From assembly GCA_037482015.1 (NCBI GenBank), contig JBBFKT010000002.1, positions 124,001 through 188,000 on the forward strand: DNA of 64,000 bases, written 5' to 3'. The stretch is from Thermodesulforhabdaceae bacterium (lineage in GTDB: Bacteria > Desulfobacterota > Syntrophobacteria > Syntrophobacterales > Thermodesulforhabdaceae). Each line of letters begins with the position of its first letter. The first letter of the stretch is position 1. The notes beneath the pieces were generated by a model. The model saw only the letters and a list, made by a program, of their open reading frames with translations. It ran no database searches and was not told where the DNA came from. Both the position numbers and the translations under genes were made by a program. Of the stretch, positions 36,710 to 44,446 are shown one piece after another.

Positions 36710-39457
36710 ATGGGACTTAAGGGACTTGATGCGATTTTTAGACCTCAAAGTGTAGCTGTAATAGGAGCTACAGAACGGGAAGGTGCAGTAGGAAAAGCAG
36801 TTATGAAAAATCTTCTGGAATCTCAATTTCCTGGTCCTATATATCCCATTAATCCCAGAAGAAAAGAAGTGAATGGCATTAGGTCATTTCCTTCTGTAAA
36901 GGAAATAGGAAACGCGGTAGATCTTGCAGTTATTGCTATCCCGATCGAAGAAGTGCCCGAAGTGTTAGAAGATTGTGGATATGCGGGGGTTAGAGGCGCC
37001 ATAATTCTTTCGGCTGGTGGAAGGGAAACCGGTAATGACGGGCTATTAATTGAAAAACGTATAGAAGAGGTGGCTCAATCTAAGGGTATTAGAATTATAG
37101 GTCCGAATTGTCTCGGAATTATTTGCCCTGAACGCCATCTTAATGCAAGTTTTGCTTCTCATACGCCGCCATCTGGACGCCTGGCTTTTATTTCCCAGAG
37201 CGGAGCCCTGTGCACTGCCATTCTAGATTTAGCTGTGGAAGAAAAGATAGGCTTTAGCTATTTCGTGAGTATTGGCTCCATGCTCGATGTCGATTTTGGA
37301 GATCTTATCGATTACTTCGGTAACGATCCCAAGGTAAGCAGTATTATCATCTATATGGAAGGGCTTACTAATTTAAGAAAGTTTATGAGCGCTGCAAGAG
37401 CAGTATCGAGAGCGAAACCAATCGTTGTTCTCAAAGCAGGAAGAAGCCAGGCCGGAGCTAAAGCTGCTTCTTCTCACACGGGAGCTATGACAGGAGAAGA
37501 TGCTCTATACGATGCAGCCTTTGAACGAGCCGGTATTGTGAGAGTGAGAGAGATCGGAGAACTTTTCGCATGTGCCGAACTGCTTGCAAAACAGCCTCGT
37601 CCTTCAGGTCCCAGGATGGTTGTTATAACCAATGCTGGAGGCCCAGGCGTGATGGCGGCTGATGCAATATCTGATGCTGGACTAGAGTTGGCAGAACTTA
37701 GTGTTGAAACTATGGAAAAGCTCAACAGTATTCTGCCTCGATGCTGGAGCCACGGGAATCCAGTGGACATCCTTGGAGATGCTACCCCTGAACGCTACGT
37801 CCAGGTAATTCAGACCTGTCTTGGTTCTCCAGATGTCAATGGCGTTCTTGTAATATTAACTCCTCAGGCAATGACTGATCCTGTCGCTGTTGCCGAAGCT
37901 TTTGCTAAAGCCGTAATTAAGCGTCCTATGCCCGTTCTAGCCTGCTGGATGGGCGGTCACGATGTTACTCCTGCGAGATCAATTCTAAACAAAGCTAGTA
38001 TTCCCACTTACGAAACTCCCGAAGAAGCTGTTCAGGCTTTTAAATACCTCTACGACTACGCAAAAAATCTGGAAGCTATACAGCAAATACCCTCGAGATT
38101 TTCAAGGTCTCTTCTTTTCGATAGAAATAGTGCAGATAAGATCATTGAAGATGCTATTTCCCAAAATGATGGTAGGCTGGGGGAATGGAGCTCGATGGCT
38201 CTTCTTCGCGCTTACGGATTTCCTGTCAACAATGTAGAACTTGCTAGAACCAAGGAAAAGGCTTTGCAGATCGGGAAGAAAATGGTCATGCCGCTCGTGA
38301 TGAAGATCGCTTCCCCCGATATTCTTCACAAAACCGAAGCAGGTGGGGTCAGACTTAATATATCGTCCGAGGAAGACATCGCAGAGGCTTTTGACAGCAT
38401 AATTGCTTCTGCTAAGGCATACATGCCAGATGCTAGAATTGACGGCGTGACTATGCAAAGTATGATTGTAGAGCGCGATTACGAACTACTTATTGGAGCG
38501 AAGCAAGATTCTCTTTTTGGTCCTGTTGTGGTCTTCGGATGGGGTGGAATCTTTGCAGAGGTGCTTAAGGATCGTGCTATAGGTATTCCTCCGCTTAATC
38601 GGGCTCTGGCTAGCCTGATAATAGAAAAAACCCGTGTGTCAAAGCTTTTGAAGGGATATAGGGGACTCCCGCCGGCCGATCTTGAACTTATAGAGGAACT
38701 TCTGATCCGACTTGCCAATTTGGTAACCGATTTCCCCGAAATACAGGAACTCGATATGAATCCTGTACTTATACAGAAAGGAAAGCCGATTATTGTCGAT
38801 GCTAGAATTATTTTAAAACCGTCGGAAACCAAACCTCCCATGCATCTTATTATAAGCCCTTACCCCAACCAATATGAATGGCATCTGAAGGCAGCAGAAG
38901 AAATACGAATTTTTGTTCGTCCTGTGCGTCCCGAAGATGCGCCTCTTTTCGAGGACCTTTTTAAGGTGCTTTCACCTACAAGTGTATATTTTCGGTTTTT
39001 TCACCCAATGAAAGCTTTGCCCCATTCTCTGCTTGTGAGATTTACTCAGATTGATTACGACCGAGAGATTGCCCTTGTAGCTATAGACGAAGATAGCCCT
39101 GAGGAACGAATGTTGGGAGTGGCTAGAGTGATCTCCGGACCTGACAAAGAGGAAGCTGAGTTTGCTATTTTGGTAGGGGATCCATGGCAGGGCAAGGGCA
39201 TTGGAGCGGCACTCCTGAGAAAGTGCCTTCAGATTGCCAAAGAAAGAGGCATAAAACATGTGTTTGGCATAGTGTTGCCGGAGAACACTCAAATGCTTGC
39301 TCTTGGTAAAAAGCTAGGTTTCCGCATTTCACATTCTGGGGGAGAATGCGAATTGAGGATAAATTTGGAGAAGATTTCTTTCGAGGAACTAAACGGTTCT
39401 AACCAGGCAAAAAAGGAGAATAGCTATGGAAATGAGGCAGATTCTTGTGGCGGTTGA
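36710..39457 (+). CDS. ADP-forming acyl-CoA synthetase-like protein fused to GNAT acetyltransferase
   Basis: The protein has 915 residues. The N-terminal CoA-binding and ligase domains (1-440) are those of NDP-forming acetyl-CoA synthetases. An ATP-grasp domain (about 470-700, with HKTEAGGVRLNI) and a C-terminal GNAT domain (about 735-895, with QGKGIGAALLRK) follow. This is the plan of the lysine acetyltransferase Pat/PatZ. The position equivalent to the phosphorylated His of active synthetases is kept (H256 in KAASSHTGAMTGED), so both CoA-ligase and acetyltransferase activity are possible. It ends 32 bases inside the universal stress protein gene. Confidence 0.9.
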   Translation: MGLKGLDAIFRPQSVAVIGATEREGAVGKAVMKNLLESQFPGPIYPINPRRKEVNGIRSFPSVKEIGNAVDLAVIAIPIEEVPEVLEDCGYAGVRGAIILSAGGRETGNDGLLIEKRIEEVAQSKGIRIIGPNCLGIICPERHLNASFASHTPPSGRLAFISQSGALCTAILDLAVEEKIGFSYFVSIGSMLDVDFGDLIDYFGNDPKVSSIIIYMEGLTNLRKFMSAARAVSRAKPIVVLKAGRSQAGAKAASSHTGAMTGEDALYDAAFERAGIVRVREIGELFACAELLAKQPRPSGPRMVVITNAGGPGVMAADAISDAGLELAELSVETMEKLNSILPRCWSHGNPVDILGDATPERYVQVIQTCLGSPDVNGVLVILTPQAMTDPVAVAEAFAKAVIKRPMPVLACWMGGHDVTPARSILNKASIPTYETPEEAVQAFKYLYDYAKNLEAIQQIPSRFSRSLLFDRNSADKIIEDAISQNDGRLGEWSSMALLRAYGFPVNNVELARTKEKALQIGKKMVMPLVMKIASPDILHKTEAGGVRLNISSEEDIAEAFDSIIASAKAYMPDARIDGVTMQSMIVERDYELLIGAKQDSLFGPVVVFGWGGIFAEVLKDRAIGIPPLNRALASLIIEKTRVSKLLKGYRGLPPADLELIEELLIRLANLVTDFPEIQELDMNPVLIQKGKPIIVDARIILKPSETKPPMHLIISPYPNQYEWHLKAAEEIRIFVRPVRPEDAPLFEDLFKVLSPTSVYFRFFHPMKALPHSLLVRFTQIDYDREIALVAIDEDSPEERMLGVARVISGPDKEEAEFAILVGDPWQGKGIGAALLRKCLQIAKERGIKHVFGIVLPENTQMLALGKKLGFRISHSGGECELRINLEKISFEELNGSNQAKKENSYGNEADSCGG

Positions 39458-40397
39458 TGTATCGGAGTGGGCTTACCGGGTAGTGGAGTATGTTGGAAAG
39501 ATGCTGGGAAATGATGGCAGAGCTTCTATTAGGATTCTTCACGTTATGAGTCCACTCCCGGAAAGCTTTTGGGACATCGAAAGTAGCCCCCTTACCACTT
39601 ATAGACCAGATATGATGCAGGCATGGGACGTAGCACAGCGCAAGGCAGTAGAAGCGGAAATGGAAAAGCTCGCGGAAATACTGGTCAAACACGGCATTCC
39701 GCGAGATAAAATCACTATCTCGGTGCAGCAGCGCCAGGTGGGTATCGCTCGGGACATTGTTTTTGAAGCTCAAAAGGGCTACAATGCGCTTGTTGTCGGG
39801 CGCCGAGGAGCAAGTAGGCTAAAAGAACTCATCATTGGAAGCATTGCTTCTAAAATTCTATCCAGACTGACCAATGTTCCCCTATGGGTCGTGGGCGAAC
39901 AGGCAGGAGACAAAGGTATAGTTATTGGTCTGGATCCTTCGGCGGAAGCGATGAAAGCTGTTCAGTATGTAGCTTCTATGCTTGGAGGAAAAGATAGACC
40001 GGATTTAAAAATCCATCTTGTTCATGTGGTCAGAGCCTTGGAGCTTCTGACTGTAAGTTATGATCCTTTCTTTGTGCCTGATGAACGGGTGGAATGGATG
40101 AGGCGGGTAGAGCAGCAACAGATGGAAGAAGTTCGAGCCAGAATGGGAGAAGTGTTTGAAAATGCTAAGGATATTCTGGAAAATGCCGGCATCAGGTATA
40201 AACAGATTGAAGCAAATATTATTTCGGGCGCCTACAGCAGGGCTGCTACTATAGTGGAAGAAGCTCGAAAACGCCAGTGTGGAACAATAGTTGTGGGGCG
40301 ACGAGGGCTTTCAAAAATTGAGGAATTTTTCCTGGGAAGGGTCGGTAGCAAGGTGCTTCAGTTAGCCGCAGACAAGACTGTGTGGATCGTGCCGTAG
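39426..40397 (+). CDS. Tandem universal stress protein (two UspA domains)
   Basis: The protein has 323 residues and two UspA domains (about 1-155 and 158-323). Each has the nucleotide-binding G-x2-G-x9-G pattern, VVGRRGASRLKELIIGS and VVGRRGLSKIEEFFLGR, though the second lacks the Ser/Thr after the last Gly. ATP or AMP binding is therefore likely in the first domain. It overlaps the CoA-ligase/GNAT gene and ends the signalling cluster. In this context it may report adenylate state to the kinases or the acetyltransferase; this is inference only. Confidence 0.92.
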   Translation: MEMRQILVAVDVSEWAYRVVEYVGKMLGNDGRASIRILHVMSPLPESFWDIESSPLTTYRPDMMQAWDVAQRKAVEAEMEKLAEILVKHGIPRDKITISVQQRQVGIARDIVFEAQKGYNALVVGRRGASRLKELIIGSIASKILSRLTNVPLWVVGEQAGDKGIVIGLDPSAEAMKAVQYVASMLGGKDRPDLKIHLVHVVRALELLTVSYDPFFVPDERVEWMRRVEQQQMEEVRARMGEVFENAKDILENAGIRYKQIEANIISGAYSRAATIVEEARKRQCGTIVVGRRGLSKIEEFFLGRVGSKVLQLAADKTVWIVP

Positions 40398-40426
40398 GAG
40401 TAAAATCATCTAGAGTTAAAAGGATG

Positions 40427-40442
40427 CTTTACATTTGTAAAG
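40427..40442. promoter_or_regulatory. Palindrome after the universal stress protein gene
   Basis: CTTTACA-TT-TGTAAAG is a perfect 16-base inverted repeat 30 bases after the universal stress protein stop codon and about 135 bases before the DUF2845 gene. There is no T-tract, so it is not a standard terminator. Its half-sites match the candidate operator at 30231-30247. It may be a regulator site for the downstream gene. Confidence 0.3.
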
Positions 40443-40471
40443 GCAGGGGAAAAGGCTATTCGAAAAAATTT

Positions 40472-40501
40472 TTGTGATAACTCCTATGTGCCTACTATAT
40501 T
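40472..40501 (+). promoter_or_regulatory. Candidate sigma-70 promoter for the DUF2845 gene
   Basis: TTGTGA and TATATT are separated by 18 bases, about 75 bases upstream of the DUF2845 start. The match to the sigma-70 consensus is moderate in both boxes. The palindrome at 40427-40442 lies just upstream of the minus-35 box, where an activator could bind. Confidence 0.35.
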
Positions 40502-40577
40502 ATTATTGTGAAGACATGTTTAAAAGCTCTCCAACTAAAGGAGAATTATCAGACAATCTCAAGCGGAGAAACAGGCA

Positions 40578-40937
40578 ATGACAGGCAAGATCTCTAGTGT
40601 TAAAAGATGCTGGCTGGTGGTAGGCTTTGTCACTTTGCTATTTGCTAATACTACACTGGCGGTGGATTGCATTCGTTGTAGCGGAAACCTTGTCTGCGAA
40701 GGAGATGGTGAGAGTCAGTTAATCAGCATATGTGGAAAACCAGACTATGTAGAAGATAAAGGCATTATAAAGGTCCCTTTGGGTAGCGGAGCTTATGCCT
40801 ATCAACCCGCTAAAGTATTTTACTACAACTGCGGTTCTAATCGCCTTGACCAGTTTATAACTATAACTGGTGGAACCGTCACTAAAATCAGAGCAGGTAA
40901 TAGATATGGTTCCGGGATTCCTAGATGCAATGAATGA
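40578..40937 (+). CDS. Secreted DUF2845 family protein
   Basis: The protein has 119 residues. A signal peptide (CWLVVGFVTLLFANTTLA, about 12-29) precedes a mature domain with cysteines in DCIRCSGNLVCEGD, SICGKPDYVED and FYYNCGSN, and a C-terminal IPRCNE. The DUF2845 family is widespread in proteobacteria, with no established function. It should be periplasmic, with paired disulfides. It is transcribed alone from its own candidate promoter and ends convergently eight bases from the next minus-strand gene. Confidence 0.85.
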   Translation: MTGKISSVKRCWLVVGFVTLLFANTTLAVDCIRCSGNLVCEGDGESQLISICGKPDYVEDKGIIKVPLGSGAYAYQPAKVFYYNCGSNRLDQFITITGGTVTKIRAGNRYGSGIPRCNE

Positions 40938-40945
40938 AGGTATCT

Positions 40946-41251
40946 TTAACTCTTACTGCTTAGCTTTTTGTCCGACCATCTACGTAGAAAACCCATCAGC
41001 CGATTTACTGGTTCTCTATCGCGTATTGGCGGATTCAAAATTCCTTGTTCCTGCAACGCTTTCTTTAAACAGTCAGAAATGTGTTCACATTGAACACATT
41101 CCTTATTGGGTTCGATTAAACCATCTGAATTTCTAGGTGCTACCTTGTCAGAATTACCAAAACATGAAGGTTTACCTTTGGGCTCCTCATCTTTAGAAAC
41201 CCTCTCAAGATGAGGAGCCGACTCATTCAATTGATTAGAAAAACAGGTCAT
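40946..41251 (-). CDS. Cysteine-containing hypothetical protein downstream of khpA
   Basis: The protein has 101 residues, soluble and polar. A cysteine motif [15 protein letters not shown] near residues 52-66 suggests metal or cluster binding, and the C-terminus [15 protein letters not shown] is basic. I do not recognise the family. The ATG overlaps the khpA stop codon (ATGA), which argues that it is real and coupled to khpA. A perfect 13-base inverted repeat lies inside its 5' part, described separately. That raises the alternative that the region is partly a regulatory RNA structure and that expression is low. Confidence 0.6.
   Translation of the reverse strand: MTCFSNQLNESAPHLERVSKDEEPKGKPSCFGNSDKVAPRNSDGLIEPNKECVQCEHISDCLKKALQEQGILNPPIRDREPVNRLMGFLRRWSDKKLSSKS
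41181..41219. repeat. Perfect 13-base inverted repeat inside the small gene after khpA
   Basis: GGCTCCTCATCTT at 41181-41193 and its exact complement AAGATGAGGAGCC at 41207-41219 are separated by 13 bases. The predicted stem is strong and rich in G/C at its base. It falls 32-70 bases downstream of the start codon of the cysteine-containing gene on the minus strand. No T-tract follows on either strand, so it is not an ordinary terminator. An RNA hairpin that limits translation or stops RNA decay after khpA is plausible. Confidence 0.6.
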
Positions 41252-41487
41252 TCTATGATCTCTAAAACTGCACGTTTTTTTAACTTTGTCGCTGCCGCAT
41301 TGAGAATAGTGCGGATGGCATGAGCATTCCGACCTTCCCGGCCGATAATTTTTCCCAGATCTTCCTTTGCCGCTCGAAGTTCAATAACACAGGTATTCTG
41401 CCCCTCAATTTCTCTAACGTCCACTTTTTCGGGATGCTCTGCCAGGGATTTGGCAATGACTGCTACCAGATCTTTCAGCTCTTTCAT
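41248..41487 (-). CDS. khpA: KH-domain RNA-binding protein KhpA
   Basis: The protein has 79 residues. A single KH domain with the GxxG-type loop is visible in [19 protein letters not shown], within the usual short KhpA (YlqC) length. KhpA binds RNA, often with KhpB, and influences cell shape and translation in other bacteria. In proteobacteria it is commonly encoded near rpsP-rimM-trmD, but that group is absent here. GGAG lies about eight bases upstream of the ATG. It is cotranscribed with the cysteine-containing gene and divergent from the YkgJ-type gene. Confidence 0.93.
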   Translation of the reverse strand: MKELKDLVAVIAKSLAEHPEKVDVREIEGQNTCVIELRAAKEDLGKIIGREGRNAHAIRTILNAAATKLKKRAVLEIIE

Positions 41488-41611
41488 GCTTCTTCTCCGT
41501 TAGTTAAGGGTTTAGAGGATTATGACTTTTTACCGAATTAAAAACCTGGCGAACTCTACCGCCTTCTAATGCAGCTTCTAAAAATGTCTATACCGGTTTC
41601 TCGAAATAAGA

Positions 41612-41640
41612 TTGAACTTTCCGGCATATTCCCTTATATT
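41612..41640 (+). promoter_or_regulatory. Candidate sigma-70 promoter for the YkgJ-type gene
   Basis: TTGAAC and TATATT with 17-base spacing form a good sigma-70 match about 105 bases upstream of the plus-strand YkgJ-type gene, in the 257-base divergent region shared with khpA. The intervening leader contains only an 18-codon open frame without support. Confidence 0.45.
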
Positions 41641-41744
41641 AGATCATTAATTACATTAGAGAAAAGTTAATACCTATGTCAAGAAGAAAGATTTGTTGCT
41701 CATGGGAGTGTAATGACGGCAAAGTGATATAAGGATGTCATAAG

Positions 41745-42458
41745 TTGGAAAAGCTTCAAGACGCCCTGACTAGTATTCTGAAAGAGTTAAAGAACTCTTA
41801 CGGAAAGTCGCTATCAAAACTTCATATAACTGGTGAACTTCCCATATCTGTTAAAAAACTTCTCGGACAATTTTTCAATCTATTTGATGAATCCTGCCGT
41901 CTTTTCATTTCTCGCCATCACCATCCTGACGACAAAGTTAAATGCCATATGGGATGTTTTTGGTGCTGTTATCAAATGCCTTACGGGATTTCCACTGTTG
42001 AATATCTTTATCTTTACAACGGATTGTTTGAAGTTTCTCCTAGAAGGCTTTTTCTGCCGTCTTTGCTCGATCGATCAGAAATCATAGATTCCATATCCAA
42101 AAACGTTCAATATTTGTCAGGGAAAAGTATTATAGAGGAACTTCTCACAGCCTATTCTCGCAAAATTGCTCCCTGTCCTTTCCTAGATAAGGATTCTAAG
42201 CTTTGTTTAGTCTATTCCTTCAGACCGCTTGCATGCAGGATGCATGTAAGTTTTAGTTCCCCCAGATTCTGTCACCCTTTACATAAAGAATCATGGCGGT
42301 GTGAAGCTGTTAATATAGAGCCTTCCGATATGGTCAAAGAAGCCTTGAAGGAACTTGACGAAACTTTTCCCTTTTCTCTATCCCAGTTTCTATCTGTTGG
42401 AATTGTTCAATTTATGGTAAATATTATGAGATTTCAGCCAATAAAGTGGTGGTCGTAA
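41745..42458 (+). CDS. YkgJ-type cysteine-cluster protein
   Basis: The protein has 237 residues and starts at a TTG. The cysteine cluster is in KCHMGCFWCCYQ, APCPFLDKDSKLCLVYSFRP and LACRMH, the pattern of the YkgJ (zinc- or iron-chelating) family, in which cysteines may hold a metal or Fe-S cluster. The N-terminal 60 residues are helical and not conserved. The molecular role of the family is not established. It precedes a RACo-like ATPase by 50 bases, so involvement in metal or corrinoid protein maturation is an idea from context only. Confidence 0.85.
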   Translation: MEKLQDALTSILKELKNSYGKSLSKLHITGELPISVKKLLGQFFNLFDESCRLFISRHHHPDDKVKCHMGCFWCCYQMPYGISTVEYLYLYNGLFEVSPRRLFLPSLLDRSEIIDSISKNVQYLSGKSIIEELLTAYSRKIAPCPFLDKDSKLCLVYSFRPLACRMHVSFSSPRFCHPLHKESWRCEAVNIEPSDMVKEALKELDETFPFSLSQFLSVGIVQFMVNIMRFQPIKWWS

Positions 42459-42514
42459 GGAATAACCCTCTCAAGTTTTAATGTTATGAAGAGCGCTCAA
42501 AAGGAGTTTTGCCG

Positions 42515-44119
42515 ATGAATGCTATCGATTATAGATTGTCTTACGAATATTCACCCTTGGTAGTGGAAGAACCATTCATTCTTGATAAACCAAGTTTACA
42601 AAATAACACTGCCGATTGGGATCGATTAATAAAGCATTTAAATAAAGCAGGGTTTGAACCTTTAACCTTGCAAGGAATATCCTTTGAAAGATTCAAAAGG
42701 CTATCTGAACAGGTTAGAAGAAACAATTTCGAGGGGCGAGCAATTCTCGCTTATATTAAAAGCGGCTGGGATATCCTGGACGTTACTGAAAATCCTCAAC
42801 CTGGATCAACAAATTCAGGACCTTTCGGAACCGCCTTTGACCTTGGGACGACAAGAATTGCCTTTTATCTTGTAGATCTTTCCACTGCTAAAGTGCTTTA
42901 TGAGACATCCATAGCTAATCCTCAAATCCCCTTTGGTGAAGACATTTTGAGCCGTATTCATTACGCATCCAGTGAGGAAAAACTTAAAGAACTTCAGAGG
43001 CTCCTCATCAACGCCTTCAATGATGTAATAGAAAAAGTATCGAAAGAACTTAGTTTGTCACCAAATCGCATTTACGCCATGACCGTTGCTGGGAACACGA
43101 CCATGAGCCACTTTTTTCTTGGGCTTAACCCTTCCCACATTTGTCGAGAACCCTACATACCTGTAGCAAACACTTTTCCGATCTTTCGAGCTCGACACCT
43201 GGGGTTAAAGATACATCCGGATGGCATAGTCTATGTCTTTCCTAATGTTGGTTCCTATTTTGGCGGTGACGCCGTCGCCGGAATCATAGCTTCTGGTATG
43301 CACCAAAGTGAAGCCATATCGCTTCTGGTGGATGTGGGAACAAACGCTGAAGTGGTGCTTGGAAATAAGGATTGGCTTATAGCCTGTGCGGGTGCCGCGG
43401 GACCTGCTCTTGAGGGAGGGGTAGTAGAGAGAGGCATGATGGCGGCACCGGGAGCAATCGATCGAGTCCGCATCAATCCTGAGACTCTGGAGCTTAACTA
43501 CCATACCATTGGTGATCAAAAACCTATAGGAATATGTGGGTCGGGGCTAATTGATTTAATTGCCGAAATGTTCCAGGCAGGGTTTCTAACCATTCAGGGA
43601 AAGATTAACACCAGGTTAAAAAATCCCAGAATCGTAAATACTCCTGACGGAACAGGCTTTGTTGTCGCCTTTGCGGATGAAACTGCCGACAGTAAAGACC
43701 TTATTATAACCGACATAGATATCGGTATTCTCCTCAAATCCAAAGCGGCGATGTATACTATATTAAACATCATTGCCCGCAAAGTCGGCATCGATGTCCG
43801 TGATATTGACAAGTTTTATGTAGCTGGGACCTTTGGCAATCATATCGATCCTCAAATGGCTATTCGAATTGGTATGCTTCCTGACCTGCCAATTGACAAA
43901 TTCGTTCCCATGGGAAACACATCAGGAAAAGGAGCTTCGATGCTCCTTCTCAACCGAAATCTCTTTAAGGATATTGAAGAAATATGCGATAAAATAACTT
44001 ACGTAGAGCTTAACGTTAACGTTGAGCTAATTCATGAATTTAGAGGAGCTCTCTTTCTGCCCCATACCGATCCGTATCTTTTCCCTTCAGTTAGAATACC
44101 AGAAATAGCCAAGGGATAG
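42515..44119 (+). CDS. RACo-like ASKHA-domain ATPase lacking the 2Fe-2S domain
   Basis: The ATG at 42515 was chosen, with AAAAGGAG eight bases upstream. The 534-residue protein matches reductive activators of corrinoid proteins (RACo, DUF4445). A middle domain (about 10-105, with PSLQNNTADWDRL) and the C-terminal actin-like ATPase domain (FGTAFDLGTTRIAFYLVD; LLVDVGTNAEVVLG; FYVAGTFGNHIDP) are present. The N-terminal ferredoxin domain, with its four-cysteine cluster, is missing. It may receive electrons from a separate ferredoxin such as the nearby DUF362 protein, but no corrinoid protein or methyltransferase gene is nearby. Confidence 0.85.
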   Translation: MNAIDYRLSYEYSPLVVEEPFILDKPSLQNNTADWDRLIKHLNKAGFEPLTLQGISFERFKRLSEQVRRNNFEGRAILAYIKSGWDILDVTENPQPGSTNSGPFGTAFDLGTTRIAFYLVDLSTAKVLYETSIANPQIPFGEDILSRIHYASSEEKLKELQRLLINAFNDVIEKVSKELSLSPNRIYAMTVAGNTTMSHFFLGLNPSHICREPYIPVANTFPIFRARHLGLKIHPDGIVYVFPNVGSYFGGDAVAGIIASGMHQSEAISLLVDVGTNAEVVLGNKDWLIACAGAAGPALEGGVVERGMMAAPGAIDRVRINPETLELNYHTIGDQKPIGICGSGLIDLIAEMFQAGFLTIQGKINTRLKNPRIVNTPDGTGFVVAFADETADSKDLIITDIDIGILLKSKAAMYTILNIIARKVGIDVRDIDKFYVAGTFGNHIDPQMAIRIGMLPDLPIDKFVPMGNTSGKGASMLLLNRNLFKDIEEICDKITYVELNVNVELIHEFRGALFLPHTDPYLFPSVRIPEIAKG

Positions 44120-44126
44120 AGTTCCT

Positions 44127-44423
44127 ATGAAAGATTGGCTGAACGTTCGAGTTTTATTTTGGGCTGCGGCTGCAATAATAATCGCTCTGCTTTTTTACGG
44201 CATTTTCTCATCTCCCACCGGCATAAAAGGATATTTAAACAAGAAGAACCAGATCGCTATCATTAATAAAAACATTGAAAACATAGCAAAAGAAAATGAA
44301 CAACTGTATAAATCCATTAAGCAGTTTAAGGATAATCCCGAGAGTCGAAAAAAAATGATTCGACACCAGCTTGGCTGGATCGAAGAAGGGGAACGGAAGG
44401 TCGTGTTTATACCTCAGCAATAA
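44127..44423 (+). CDS. FtsB/DivIC-like septum protein
   Basis: The protein has 98 residues. A short cytoplasmic tail, a membrane segment at about 8-27 (VLFWAAAAIIIALLFYGIF) and a coiled coil (about 38-72, NQIAIINKNIENIAKENEQL) are visible, followed by a short C-terminal part ending IEEGERKVVFIPQQ. This is the DivIC/FtsB plan, where the protein forms a divisome complex with FtsL and FtsQ. The usual neighbour eno is not here; instead it follows the RACo-like ATPase by seven bases. The divisome call rests on topology and a weak family resemblance. Confidence 0.75.
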   Translation: MKDWLNVRVLFWAAAAIIIALLFYGIFSSPTGIKGYLNKKNQIAIINKNIENIAKENEQLYKSIKQFKDNPESRKKMIRHQLGWIEEGERKVVFIPQQ

Positions 44424-44446
44424 CAACTCCAAGAAGGAGGGACAGA

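Noticed and set aside
41676-41732. 18-codon open frame in the leader of the YkgJ-type gene
   Set aside because: No Shine-Dalgarno and no recognisable product; too short to support.
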